DNA from: CAXBCP01 sp038120765
Lineage (GTDB): Bacteria; Pseudomonadota; Alphaproteobacteria; MPNO01; UBA830
Direction: 5' to 3'
Length of the DNA: 64,000 bases
NCBI GenBank assembly: GCA_038120765.1
Contig: JAYOMI010000006.1
Location: forward strand, 11,624-75,623
Made by a program: the position numbers and the translations under genes. Below, one piece after another: positions 16,956-26,387 of the stretch. Below the pieces are notes generated by a model. The model was not told the origin of the DNA. It was given only the letters and a program-made list of their open reading frames with translations, and did not search any database. Every line of letters begins with the position of its first letter. Positions within the stretch are counted from its first letter, which is position 1.

Positions 16956-17039
16956 TCGCCGGTTGTTATTTTCGCCAGATCCTTCCCTGTCGGCTGAACG
17001 AACCGGCGTTATTGCGTTATATCCGGGCCTTGCGCCAGA

Positions 17040-17068
17040 TTGACTTGAATCGACCATCGGCGTAAACC
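17040..17068 (+). promoter_or_regulatory. Possible sdh promoter
   Basis: TTGACT (17040-17045), a 17-bp spacer, then TAAACC (17063-17068), about 64 bp before the sdhC start. The -35 is good and the -10 only fair. Confidence 0.35.
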
Positions 17069-17131
17069 GGCAGCGCTGTCAGGACGTAATATCGATAGCA
17101 CCCGTCGTTCAAGTATTCAGGACATTTATCC

Positions 17132-17530
17132 ATGGCGAGCAACAATCGCCCCCTGTCCCCCCATCTTCAGGTCTACAAACCGCAACTGACGACTTTCATG
17201 TCGATCACGCATCGCGCAACGGGCATTGCGCTGGCGGTGGGTACTCTCATGCTGGTTTGCTGGCTGATCGCCGCTGCAACGGGCGAGACTGCTTTTGCCG
17301 AGGTTCAGGCGTTCCTCGGGTCGATCATCGGCAGATTGCTGCTGCTGGGCTGGTCCTATGCGCTGTTTTACCACATGTGTAACGGGCTTCGGCACCTGTT
17401 CTGGGATGCCGGCAAGGGCTTCGAGATCGAAACCGCTTATCTGACCGGCCGCATCGTGATCGGCGCTTCCGTGCTGCTGACGATCGTTGCCTGGCTATGG
17501 GCCTACGCCGCGATGGGAGCATTCTTATGA
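17132..17530 (+). CDS. sdhC: Succinate dehydrogenase cytochrome b556 subunit
   Basis: Membrane anchor of complex II. 132 residues with three hydrophobic segments. The family motif SITHRATGIALAVGT is near residue 30 and the heme-ligand region HMCNGLRHLFWDAGKG near residue 84. First gene of sdhCDAB; its stop overlaps the sdhD start. Confidence 0.95.
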   Translation: MASNNRPLSPHLQVYKPQLTTFMSITHRATGIALAVGTLMLVCWLIAAATGETAFAEVQAFLGSIIGRLLLLGWSYALFYHMCNGLRHLFWDAGKGFEIETAYLTGRIVIGASVLLTIVAWLWAYAAMGAFL

Positions 17531-17904
17531 GCCTCAGGTCACCGCTCGGCAAAGTCCGCGGACTCGGTTCCGCGAAAGAAGGTGTCGCTCATTGGTGGGC
17601 GCAACGCATGACCGCCGTGGCCCTCGTGCCGCTGCTGATCTGGTTCGTCGCATCTGTCTGCGCCATGACCGGCGCAGACTACGACGCCGTCCATGACTGG
17701 ATCGCGACACCCATGGTGTCGATCACCCTGGTGCTGCTCACACTGGCAGTCTTCCACCATGCGCAGCTTGGGCTGCAGGTGGTGATCGAGGACTATGTCC
17801 ACACCGAGTGGCTCAAGATCGCCAGCATTGCCATCGTCAAATTCGCCGCGATCGGGCTTGCCGTCGCGAGCATCTTTTCAATCGTCAAGATCGCCCTCGG
17901 CTAG
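17527..17904 (+). CDS. sdhD: Succinate dehydrogenase hydrophobic membrane anchor
   Basis: Second membrane anchor, 125 residues, three hydrophobic segments. HWWAQRMTAVALVPLL and FHHAQLGLQVVIEDYVH are typical and carry the quinone- and heme-side residues. The ATG at 17527 overlaps the sdhC TGA as ATGA; an upstream in-frame ATG at 17497 lies inside sdhC and was not chosen. Confidence 0.94.
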   Translation: MSLRSPLGKVRGLGSAKEGVAHWWAQRMTAVALVPLLIWFVASVCAMTGADYDAVHDWIATPMVSITLVLLTLAVFHHAQLGLQVVIEDYVHTEWLKIASIAIVKFAAIGLAVASIFSIVKIALG

Positions 17905-17943
17905 CGCCGTCGCACGGGCCACAGGATCGCGCACAGGATCGTC

Positions 17944-19740
17944 ATGAATACCAACGCATACGAGATCATCGATCATACTTACGACGTCGTGGTACTGGGT
18001 GCCGGCGGCGCCGGGCTTCGGGCCACCTTCGGCATGGCTCTCAAAGGCCTGCGGACGGCCTGTATCACCAAGGTCTTCCCGACCCGCAGCCACACCGTGG
18101 CCGCCCAGGGCGGTATATCTGCCGCCCTTGCAAATATGAGCGAGGACGACTGGCGCTGGCATTTCTATGACACGGTCAAGGGCGCCGACTGGCTCGGCGA
18201 CCAGGACGCCATCGAATACATGTGCCGGGAAGCCATCCCGGCGGTTCTCGAACTGGAACATTACGGCGTACCGTTTTCGCGAACAGAAAAGGGCGAGATT
18301 TATCAGCGCCCCTTCGGCGGTATGACCACCCAGTACGGCGAAGGCCCGCCCGCACAGCGCACGGCCGCGGCGGCCGACCGCACAGGTCACGCCATCCTGC
18401 ATACGCTGTATCAGCAGTCCCTCAAACACGATGCCGAATTCTTCATCGAATATATGGGCCTCGACCTCATCATGGACGATGAGGGGGTCTGCCGCGGCAT
18501 CATGGCGTGGAATCTCGATGACGGCACGATTCACCGCTTCCGCGCCAACCAGGTCGTGATCGCGACCGGCGGATATGGCCGGGCATATTTCTCCTGCACG
18601 GGCGCACATACGCAGACCGGCGACGGATCTGCGATGGTCCTGCGGGCGGGCCTGCCGCTCGAAGATATGGAATTCATCCAGTTCCACCCGACCGGAATCT
18701 ACGGCGCGGGCTGCCTGATCACCGAAGGCGTGCGCGGCGAAGGCGGGTACCTCACCAATTCCGAGGGCGAACGGTTCATGGAACGGTTCGCGCCATCGGC
18801 GAAGGACCTCGCCTCGCGCGACGTCGTCAGCCGCTCGATGACCATGGAAATTCGCGATGGCCGCGGTGTCGGCCCGAATGGCGATCACATCCATCTGCAT
18901 ATCGAACATCTCGATGCGGATATCATCCACCAGCGTCTGCCGGGAATTTCCGAAACCGCGCGCATTTTCGCCGGTGTCGATGTCACGAAGGAACCCATCC
19001 CCGTCATCCCGACGGTGCATTACAATATGGGCGGCATCCCGACGACCTATCAGGGCCAGATGGTGCATCCCGGCGCCGACGGACCGGAGCAGATCCAGCC
19101 GGGCCTGATGGCCATCGGCGAAGCGGCCTGCGTGTCGGTCCACGGCGCCAACCGGCTGGGCTCGAATTCGCTGCTCGACCTGGTGGTGTTCGGACGTGCC
19201 GCGGGCGACCGTGCCGCCGAAATGATCACCCCCGGTCAGAAACAGCCCGACCTGCCGGCCAATGCCGGCGAAGAAGCCCTCGCCCGATTCGATGCGCGGC
19301 GCTTCGCCAAGGGCACCACGCCGACGTCCGAGCTGCGCGCTGAAATGCAGGCCACCATGCAGGCGCATTGCGCGGTGTTCCGCACCGAGGAACTGATGCA
19401 GGAAGGCCGTGACCGGCTGACGGCGCTGTGGGCCAAGAATGACGACATCAAGGTCAGCGACACATCGCTGATCTGGAATTCCGATCTTGCCGAGACGCTG
19501 GAATACGACAACCTGCTCGCGCAGGCGGTTGTCAGCCTCGACAGCGCGCTTAACCGCAAGGAAAGCCGTGGCGGGCACGCCCGCGAGGACTTCCCCGACC
19601 GCGATGACGAGAACTGGATGAAGCATACCTATGTATGGCTCAACGAAGACGGCACCAGCCGTATCGATTACCGTCCCGTTCACACAGAGACGATGACCGC
19701 CGACGTTAAAGCGGTTCCGCCCAAAGCACGGGTATACTGA
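17944..19740 (+). CDS. sdhA: Succinate dehydrogenase flavoprotein subunit
   Basis: Oxidises succinate to fumarate with covalently bound FAD. 598 residues. The FAD-binding VVLGAGGAGLRA is followed by FPTRSHTVAAQGG, which includes the His that links FAD. The capping-domain motif EGVRGEGGYLTN and the C-terminal HGANRLGSNSLLDLVVFGRAAG are intact. Confidence 0.98.
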   Translation: MNTNAYEIIDHTYDVVVLGAGGAGLRATFGMALKGLRTACITKVFPTRSHTVAAQGGISAALANMSEDDWRWHFYDTVKGADWLGDQDAIEYMCREAIPAVLELEHYGVPFSRTEKGEIYQRPFGGMTTQYGEGPPAQRTAAAADRTGHAILHTLYQQSLKHDAEFFIEYMGLDLIMDDEGVCRGIMAWNLDDGTIHRFRANQVVIATGGYGRAYFSCTGAHTQTGDGSAMVLRAGLPLEDMEFIQFHPTGIYGAGCLITEGVRGEGGYLTNSEGERFMERFAPSAKDLASRDVVSRSMTMEIRDGRGVGPNGDHIHLHIEHLDADIIHQRLPGISETARIFAGVDVTKEPIPVIPTVHYNMGGIPTTYQGQMVHPGADGPEQIQPGLMAIGEAACVSVHGANRLGSNSLLDLVVFGRAAGDRAAEMITPGQKQPDLPANAGEEALARFDARRFAKGTTPTSELRAEMQATMQAHCAVFRTEELMQEGRDRLTALWAKNDDIKVSDTSLIWNSDLAETLEYDNLLAQAVVSLDSALNRKESRGGHAREDFPDRDDENWMKHTYVWLNEDGTSRIDYRPVHTETMTADVKAVPPKARVY

Positions 19741-19750
19741 GGTAAAATAG

Positions 19751-20530
19751 ATGGTCGAATTCTCACTTCCCAAAAATTCGAAAATCCGCGAAGGCAAAAC
19801 CTGGCCGGCGGCCGAGGGGGCCAAAAGGCCCAAATCCTTCCGCGTATATCGCTGGAACGGCGATGACGGACAGACCCCGCAGGTCGATACCTATACGATC
19901 GATCTCGACGATTGCGGGCCGATGGTTCTCGACGCGCTCATCAAGATCAAGAACGAGATCGACCCGACGCTGACCTTCCGCAGGTCCTGCCGTGAAGGCG
20001 TTTGCGGATCCTGTGCGATGAATATCGACGGCACCAATACACTCGCCTGCACCAAGTTTCTCGACGAGGTGAAGGACGACGTAAAGGTCTATCCGCTGCC
20101 GCATATGCCGGTGGTTAAAGACCTTGTGCCCGATCTGACGCAGGCCTATGCCCAGTATCGCTCGATCGAGCCGTGGCTTAAATCCGACAGCCAGCCGACG
20201 CCCGGCAAGGAGCGTCTGCAGTCGATCGAAGAGCGCGAAAAACTCGACGGCCTGTGGGAATGCATCCTGTGCTTCTGCTGCACGACCAGCTGCCCGAGCT
20301 ACTGGTGGAACGGCGACCGTTACCTTGGCCCGGCCGTGCTGTTGCAGGCCAATCGCTGGATTCAGGATTCCCGTGACGAGTCCACGGGCGACCGGCTTGA
20401 TGAGCTGGAAGATCCGTTCCGCCTGTATCGCTGCCATACGATCATGAACTGCACCAAGACCTGTCCCAAGGGTCTGAACCCCGCAAAGGCAATCGCCGAG
20501 ATCAAGCAGGCGATGGTAGAGCGGCGCTAG
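19751..20530 (+). CDS. sdhB: Succinate dehydrogenase iron-sulfur subunit
   Basis: Electron relay from FAD to quinone. 259 residues. The [2Fe-2S] ligands are in CREGVCGSCAMN and the later Cys of TLAC; the [4Fe-4S] and [3Fe-4S] ligands are in CILCFCCTTSCPSYW and CHTIMNCTKTCPKGLNP. It ends the operon, and a strong terminator follows. Confidence 0.98.
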   Translation: MVEFSLPKNSKIREGKTWPAAEGAKRPKSFRVYRWNGDDGQTPQVDTYTIDLDDCGPMVLDALIKIKNEIDPTLTFRRSCREGVCGSCAMNIDGTNTLACTKFLDEVKDDVKVYPLPHMPVVKDLVPDLTQAYAQYRSIEPWLKSDSQPTPGKERLQSIEEREKLDGLWECILCFCCTTSCPSYWWNGDRYLGPAVLLQANRWIQDSRDESTGDRLDELEDPFRLYRCHTIMNCTKTCPKGLNPAKAIAEIKQAMVERR

Positions 20531-20560
20531 TCTCAGCCGCCGCGGTCGGTTATTCGAACA

Positions 20561-20590
20561 GGGGCGACGCCATGGCGTCGCCCCTTTCTT
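20561..20590 (+). terminator. Intrinsic terminator after sdhB
   Basis: GGGGCGACGCCATGGCGTCGCCCC (20561-20584 in parts) is a full palindrome, giving a stem of about 10 bp, followed by TTTCTT (20585-20590). Confidence 0.85.
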
Positions 20591-20627
20591 ATACTGGGAA
20601 GTGTGGTTCTTTCAGGCGTTTCCGATC

Positions 20628-22532
20628 CTACTTTGCGGCCGCCAGCATTTCCTTGTTTGAGAGGATGCGGAGCGGAAAGATATCGCTGTTCGTGGTGATG
20701 ATCGCCGAGGCGTCGGCGCGCACGGTACCGCCGGAGAACGCCCCGTCGACCGTAAACGTGCATATCTGAACGCTTCTGCCGTCCAGAACCGGCAGCGGGA
20801 ACAATTCCTGGTAGACCTGGTCGCGGTCATCGAAACGGCCCGCCGTTTCCTCGACCAGCTTGCTGTTGCTGTCATAGATACTGATATTCGCGCCTGAGCG
20901 GCCGACGATCGGCTTGGCGACGTAGCCGCTTTTCTTCAGCTCATCGGTCAGCACGGTCTTGGTGTTCAGGATATACCGGTTCCGCGGAAACATCGTGGAT
21001 AGCACGGGCAGGATGGCCTTGTTGCTGGGAATAAGCGTCCAGAGGGGCTCGTAGACCATGACTTCGGGGCGCAGCAGGACATCCACGAGCCGCGGCGAGA
21101 CTGTCTTGCGGTCGATCAGACGGTGTAAGCGCAGGTTCTCGGCGTCGTCGTCGATCTGATGGCGAATCTCGTCGAGTGCGGTTTCCCAGGCCCAGGTCTT
21201 CCATACCTGCTCGACTTTCTCGCCATCGGGATCGACCACGTTTCCGTCATCATCCCAGGCCAGCCCGGACAGCCCCGTGACGATTTTGCACCTTATGCCG
21301 GCGCGTTCGATCGCGTCTTTCATATACAGCGCGTGATAGGACTCTTCGAGATCGCCATCCTGCATGATGTGCAGCAGCCCGCTGACGCCGCTTTTCGCCC
21401 AGGCATCGGAAAGATCGGAATGGAGGTCGTGTCCGGTGCTGTGGCCGTCGTCGCAGCCGAATTGTTCAGCCCATATGTGCTGAACTTTCCCGCATTCCAT
21501 GTGGCATGAAGCGGAATCGCAGTTGTATTCGAATACCTTCAGTCCGCGTTCCCACAGCGAGAAATCGAATCTGCCGGTGATCATCTGGTTGCGCCGGTTG
21601 TCCCAGGACTGGCGAATTCGCGGCCAGAGCGCCTCGGGAATATTGAATGTCTGCAGCAGTTCGTCGCGCTAGAGAACATAGTTCGTTGCATGCATGAAAA
21701 GGGCGTGCAGCTCGTTCGTTGCCCGTTTGATCTCGCCATATGCCGCCTCGCTCAGGCAGAAATACCGGTACTGGTCTTCCGGATCGCTGGGCAGCAGGCA
21801 ACCGCCCATCATGTCGACATAGGCGGCTTCATCGGCATTCGCGAGATTAAGCCAGGTTTGCGTATGCGCGCCGGTCGCGGGCAACTCCCGGGCCTGCATG
21901 TTGAAAAGCTGCGGGTCGGTATCGACGATAAGTTCCGCATGGGTCGGGTCGTCCGTTTGTATGACCCAGCCCATGATTTTGGCGTCTTCATAGGAACATT
22001 CGATCCAGTAACTGCCATCGGCCGATACGGTTGCATGAATTTCCCGCGAAAAATTCTGACCCGGCGGCCAGACGGTATCCTGAACGTTTTGTTCTATCAG
22101 GCGAATCCGGTCCGGAAAGACCTCGGTCACGATCGCGACATGCCCGGTTATCTCGAACTCGCCGCCTTCGTTCCAGATCAGAAGGCAGCCGGGTTCCGGG
22201 TGGCGTTTCGATCCGTTCCGGAAGGATTTCAGGGGCAGTGACGAATCGTCTTTGACGACCCGGACGGAGCGCAGCCGGAAAATATCGTATGCCATCGCGA
22301 TATCGTCAAAGATATAGCCGTGGTTCAGGTACAGATATCGCCGTGCAAACTCGACACACTGCCATTTGTGGCCCATGAACACGCCGTCGATTTCGCTGCG
22401 ATAGGCCTGCCGGTTCGGCAGTTCGGCGATATCCGCGCTGTCGTAATCGGACGAATATACGGGAACGTTTCCCGGCCCCATGCCGAGAACAGCACCGAAT
22501 CGTGCGGGAGAGATTTCCGGGGTCGTCGTCAT
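20628..22532 (-). pseudogene. gss: Bifunctional glutathionylspermidine synthetase/amidase, interrupted by TAG
   Basis: The family joins glutathione to spermidine (C-terminal ATP-dependent ligase) and hydrolyses the product (N-terminal CHAP amidase). Residues 1-287 hold the amidase, with the Cys motif GHKWQCVEFARRYLY and a His in ITGHVAIVTEV. A TAG (21669-21671, minus strand) falls in the linker after MHATNYVL. The same frame continues RDELLQTFNIPEALWPRIRQ and then the synthetase (YNCDSASCHMECGK, VGRSGANISIYD) to 20628. The full reading is 634 residues, against about 619 in E. coli. The linker residues before the next ATG (21584) are conserved, so this is not two designed genes. The amidase part might still be made. 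Confidence 0.85.
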
Positions 22533-22844
22533 TGAAATCCTGATCTGTCATAGGTGATTCGTCACTAACGGATGGCGCCTGCCGGACATTCTCCGCTGTA
22601 TTCGCGCCGCATATCATGTTCGCGGCGCTGCAGGTCAAAGATTCTGTTATTCATCTGTGCGGCAGTTCATCCGATTCCGACATCAGATGGGCCCTTTTTC
22701 GGACAGAAGAAGAGATCGCTGAAATTATTTGGTTTATTCCGTCCGTTCCGGCGGTTCGGGGAGCTGGTTCCGCTGTTTTGACTTGATCATGCCGCCCTTT
22801 GCGCTATCCATGCCGCCCGCTTTCCTGAAATCTTCGAAGTCCGT
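22533..22844. other. Intergenic region between gss and zapE
   Basis: 312 bp separating two divergently transcribed genes, so it should hold both promoters. TTGATC and TATCCA 16 bp apart near 22785-22812 could serve zapE. No repeat, RNA or convincing small gene is seen. Confidence 0.5.
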
Positions 22845-23993
22845 ATGTCCGACGCCGCCGCCACCAGTACCAAAGGTCCTCTATTCGCCTACAGGGACAT
22901 GAATCGCGAAGGGGCCCTGCATCACGATGCGGTCCAGGCCCTCGCGGCCGAAAAGCTGCAATCGCTCTGGCACGCGCTTGCGGCATATAAACCGTCGGGT
23001 GGGGGCTCAGGCTGGCGCGAAAGGCTGGGTCTGGCGCGCCGCCCAGCCGAATCGGCGCCCCAGGGGCTTTATCTTTACGGGCCGGTCGGGCGTGGCAAAT
23101 CGATGCTCATGGACCTGTTCTATGAATCGATTGCGGGAGGCCACAAGCGCCGGGTCCATTTTCATGAATTCATGCTTGAAATTCACGAAACCATGCATCG
23201 CTGGCGTCAGCGCGACGGCAAGTTGCAGGACCCGTTGCCCAAAATCGCCGCGGAAATCGCAAAAGACACCTGGCTGCTCTGCTTTGACGAGTTCCAGGTG
23301 GAAAACATTGCAGATGCCATGATTCTCGGCCGTCTGTTCGAGGGGCTGTTCGATGAAGGCGTCGTCGTTGTCGCCACCAGCAACCGGCACCCCGACGATC
23401 TCTACAAGGGCGGTCTGCAGCGCGACCGGTTCCTGCCGTTTATCGAGGTCCTGAAGGGACGAATAGATATCCTCGAACTCGAAGCCGAGCGCGACTACCG
23501 CCGGGATCGACTCGTCGATATGGGCGTGTACCATACCCCGCTGGGGCCGGCGGCGGATGCGGCGCTTGATGCTGCTTTCGCCGCGCTCACCGACAACGCG
23601 GCGGGGGAACCGGCCGAACTGACGGCGACCGGGCGAAAGGTCATCGTGCCGCTGGCGGCGAGAGGCGTCGCCCGCTTTACCTTCGCGGAGCTCTGCGAAA
23701 ACCCGCTTGGCGCGCCGGACTATCTCGCCATCGCAAAGGCTTATCACACGATTATTCTGTCCGGCATACCGATGCTCCCGCCCGCCCGCCGCAACGAATC
23801 AAGGCGGCTGGTGACGCTGATCGATGCGCTCTATGAGCACAGGGTGAACGTGGTGATTTCCGCCGCCGCACAGCCCGACGAACTCTCGCCGGAGGGCGAT
23901 ACAGCCTTCGCGTTCGAACGTACGGCGTCGCGCCTGATCGAGATGCAGTCGGAAGAGTACATCCAGGCGGCGCATCTGAACGCAAACACGTGA
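22845..23993 (+). CDS. zapE: Cell division protein ZapE (AFG1-like ATPase)
   Basis: AAA-type ATPase linked to Z-ring function and, in its mitochondrial homologue, to quality control of respiratory proteins. 382 residues. Walker A is GPVGRGKSML, Walker B LLCFDEFQV, and the sensor-like region is VVVATSNRHPDDLY. It lies upstream of mdh, an arrangement common in alphaproteobacteria. Confidence 0.94.
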   Translation: MSDAAATSTKGPLFAYRDMNREGALHHDAVQALAAEKLQSLWHALAAYKPSGGGSGWRERLGLARRPAESAPQGLYLYGPVGRGKSMLMDLFYESIAGGHKRRVHFHEFMLEIHETMHRWRQRDGKLQDPLPKIAAEIAKDTWLLCFDEFQVENIADAMILGRLFEGLFDEGVVVVATSNRHPDDLYKGGLQRDRFLPFIEVLKGRIDILELEAERDYRRDRLVDMGVYHTPLGPAADAALDAAFAALTDNAAGEPAELTATGRKVIVPLAARGVARFTFAELCENPLGAPDYLAIAKAYHTIILSGIPMLPPARRNESRRLVTLIDALYEHRVNVVISAAAQPDELSPEGDTAFAFERTASRLIEMQSEEYIQAAHLNANT

Positions 23994-24102
23994 AAAACTC
24001 CCACTAATGCTTGCCCTTCAAGGTTAACGGCGTTAGAAACCTCGCCAACCGGCGCTACCTTGCCGGCACACATATTTTCCATAACAGCTTCCGGAAGCAT
24101 TC

Positions 24103-25071
24103 ATGGCCCGCAACAAAATCGCCCTCATCGGCGCCGGCAATATTGGCGGCACCCTTGCCCATCTCGCTGGACTCAAAGAGCTCGGCGATATCGTTCTTTT
24201 CGATATCATGAAAGGNNNNNNNNNNGCGCTCGACCTCGTGGAATCGTCTCCCGTTGAAGGTTTCGATGCCAAGATCACGGGTGCTAATTCCTACGCGGGC
24301 ATCAAGAATGCTGACGTGATCATCGTTACCGCCGGTATCCCGCGCAAACCCGGGATGAGCCGCGACGACCTGATCGCGATCAATGCCAATGTGATGAAGC
24401 AGGTCGGCGAGGGCATCAAGAAATATGCGCCCAAGGCGTTCGTTATCTGCATCACCAACCCGCTGGACGCCATGGTCTGGGCGCTGCAGAAGCATTCGGG
24501 ACTGCCGGCGAACCGGGTCGTCGGCATGGCCGGCGTGCTCGACAGCGCGCGTTTTCGCTATTTCCTGGCCGAGGAATTCAATGTCTCGGTTGAGGACGTC
24601 ACGGCCTTCGTGCTCGGTGGACATGGCGACACGATGGTGCCGTCGGTCCGGTATTCGACCGTCGCCGGCATTCCGCTTCCCGATCTGATCAAGATGGGCT
24701 GGACGACACAGGAAAAGCTCGATGCCATCGTTCAGCGCACGCGCGACGGCGGCGGCGAGATCGTCAGCCTGCTCGGCAACGGCTCTGCCTTCTACGCACC
24801 TGCCTCGGCGGCGATCCAGATGGCGGATGCCTATCTCAAAGACAAGAAACGCGTTCTGCCCTGTGCGGCAATGCTTAAAGGCGAATACGGCGTCAAGGGC
24901 CTCTATATCGGCGTGCCGGTTGTGATCGGCGCGAAGGGCATCGAACGCATCGTCGAGATCAAGCTGGATGCGGACGAAAAACGCCAGTTCGACAGCTCGG
25001 TCAAAGCCGTGAAGGGCTTGGTCGACGTCGTCAAGAAAATGGAACGCGAAGCGGCTAAAAAAGCAAAGTAA
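24103..25071 (+). CDS. mdh: Malate dehydrogenase (contains 10-N gap)
   Basis: NAD-dependent malate/oxaloacetate interconversion, of the LDH-like group found in alphaproteobacteria. About 322 residues as assembled. GAGNIGGTLAHL binds NAD; VTAGIPRKPGMSRDDL carries substrate-binding Arg residues; the catalytic His is in LGGHGDTMVP. Ten N at 24216-24225 fall between DIMKG and ALDL. Relatives have about five residues (often IPQGK) between that Gly and the Ala, so the missing piece is probably 16 bases rather than 10, which keeps the frame. Confidence 0.96.
   Translation: MARNKIALIGAGNIGGTLAHLAGLKELGDIVLFDIMKXXXXALDLVESSPVEGFDAKITGANSYAGIKNADVIIVTAGIPRKPGMSRDDLIAINANVMKQVGEGIKKYAPKAFVICITNPLDAMVWALQKHSGLPANRVVGMAGVLDSARFRYFLAEEFNVSVEDVTAFVLGGHGDTMVPSVRYSTVAGIPLPDLIKMGWTTQEKLDAIVQRTRDGGGEIVSLLGNGSAFYAPASAAIQMADAYLKDKKRVLPCAAMLKGEYGVKGLYIGVPVVIGAKGIERIVEIKLDADEKRQFDSSVKAVKGLVDVVKKMEREAAKKAK
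24216..24225. other. Assembly gap (10 N) in mdh
   Basis: Placeholder gap in the N-terminal Rossmann part of mdh. Comparison with the family motif predicts about 16 missing bases. Confidence 0.9.
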
Positions 25072-25126
25072 AGCGGCGTGAAAAGCCTTTATACGCACCG
25101 GTAATCCGCCGACGCGCTATTTATGG

Positions 25127-25142
25127 TTAATGATCGCTTAAC
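25127..25142. promoter_or_regulatory. CtrA-type box upstream of sucC
   Basis: TTAA-TGATCGC-TTAAC is a perfect match to the CtrA consensus TTAA-N7-TTAAC. It lies about 49 bp before the sucC start, a position where a bound regulator could touch the promoter. Experimental support is absent. Confidence 0.4.
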
Positions 25143-25190
25143 ACACCGGGTTTACGGTTTCGTAACGCGGCAGGAGCATATGGTCAGGTT

Positions 25191-26387
25191 ATGAACATTC
25201 ATGAATATCAGGCGAAGCAGTTGCTCGCCAAATACGGCGTCGCTGTGCCGAAGGGCGGAGTAGCCTATACGCCCGACGAAGCCGTCAAGGTGGCCGAAGG
25301 TCTGGGCGGTTCCGTCTGGGTCGTCAAATCGCAGATTCATGCGGGTGGCCGCGGTGCAGGCCGCTTCAAGGATGATTCCAGCGACAAAGGCGGCGTGCGT
25401 GTCGTCAAGTCGATTGACGAGGTTCGCGAAAACGTGGCCGCGATGCTGGGCAAGGTTCTCGTCACCAAGCAGACCGGTGAGGAAGGCCGTGAGGTCAAGC
25501 GCGTCTATGTCGAGGAAGGGTGCGACATCGCCCGTGAGCTCTATCTCGGTATTCTGATCGACCGTGAAACCAGCCGTGTCACGCTGATGTCGTCAACCGA
25601 GGGCGGGATGGAAATCGAGGAGGTCGCCGAAGCGACGCCCGAAAAAATCCTGCGCTTCGATATCGACCCGGCAACCGGCATGCAGGCATTTCACGCCCGG
25701 CAGGTCGCGTTCGGGCTCGGTCTCCAGGGCGACCAGGTCAAATCCGCCGTCAAGTTCCTGATGGGCGTGTATACCGCATTCACCGATCTGGACGCCTCGA
25801 TCGTCGAGATCAATCCGCTGGTCGTGACCGGCTCGGGCGACGTCATCGCGCTCGATGCCAAAATGAACTTCGACGACAACGCGCTCTTCCGTCACAAGAA
25901 CGTGCAGGAACTGCGCGACGAAGACGAAGAGGATCCGACCGAGCTGGAGGCCGCCAAGCACGACCTCAACTACATCACGCTCGACGGCAATATCGGTTGC
26001 ATGGTCAACGGCGCCGGCCTTGCGATGGCGACGATGGATATCATCAAGCTCTATGGCGGTGCGCCCGCCAACTTCCTCGATGTCGGCGGCGGGGCGACCA
26101 AGGAACGCGTCACGACGGCTTTCAAGCTGATCCTGTCGGATCCGAATGTGGAATCCATTCTGGTGAACATTTTCGGCGGTATCATGCGCTGCGACGTGAT
26201 TGCCGAAGGCGTGGTCGCGGCTGCCCGCGAAGTCAGCCTCGATGTGCCGCTGGTCGTGCGGCTTGCCGGTACCAATGTGGAACTCGGCAAGAAGATCCTT
26301 GAAGAATCCGGTCTGCCGATCGTCTCGGCGGATAATCTGGCGGATGCCGCCGAAAAGGTTGTCAAAGTAACGAAGGAGGCAGCCTGA
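25191..26387 (+). CDS. sucC: Succinyl-CoA synthetase beta subunit
   Basis: Makes ATP or GTP from succinyl-CoA with SucD. 398 residues: an ATP-grasp domain from MNIHEYQAKQLLAKYGV, then the CoA-ligase domain with NGAGLAMATMDIIKLYGG and ANFLDVGGGA. The TGA overlaps the sucD ATG by one base. Confidence 0.97.
   Translation: MNIHEYQAKQLLAKYGVAVPKGGVAYTPDEAVKVAEGLGGSVWVVKSQIHAGGRGAGRFKDDSSDKGGVRVVKSIDEVRENVAAMLGKVLVTKQTGEEGREVKRVYVEEGCDIARELYLGILIDRETSRVTLMSSTEGGMEIEEVAEATPEKILRFDIDPATGMQAFHARQVAFGLGLQGDQVKSAVKFLMGVYTAFTDLDASIVEINPLVVTGSGDVIALDAKMNFDDNALFRHKNVQELRDEDEEDPTELEAAKHDLNYITLDGNIGCMVNGAGLAMATMDIIKLYGGAPANFLDVGGGATKERVTTAFKLILSDPNVESILVNIFGGIMRCDVIAEGVVAAAREVSLDVPLVVRLAGTNVELGKKILEESGLPIVSADNLADAAEKVVKVTKEAA

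Larger units (their letters stand above)
16175..17131. other. 957-bp gene-free region between asd and sdhC
   Basis: No convincing gene is seen on either strand. It holds a hairpin-rich GC segment (16394-16546), a looser middle part, and an AT-rich stretch (about 16885-16975) with clustered DnaA boxes, then a possible sdh promoter. I looked for tmRNA, RNase P RNA, 6S and SRP RNA signatures and found none. The region is long for this otherwise compact window. Confidence 0.6.

Noticed and set aside
16175..17131. tmRNA, RNase P RNA, 6S RNA or SRP RNA
   Set aside because: None of the conserved core strings I know for these RNAs is present on either strand.
17878..19833. Long minus-strand open frame of about 650 codons opposite sdhA
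   Set aside because: It mirrors sdhA codon by codon, has no recognisable domain and no ribosome site. High-GC genes often give such open antisense frames; similar ones lie opposite rplS-leuC, sucA, lpd, priA, atpA and atpD.
9841..21671. Recoding of TAG (for example as pyrrolysine) to explain two in-frame amber codons
   Set aside because: TAG is the normal stop of leuC, leuD, sdhD, sdhB, sucD, lpd and priA in this window, and the residues replaced differ (Tyr in one case, a linker residue in the other). The third interrupted gene has TAA.
23984..23999. ACACGTGAAAA near the end of zapE as a second parS
   Set aside because: Only 11 of 16 positions match and the left arm of the palindrome is lost.
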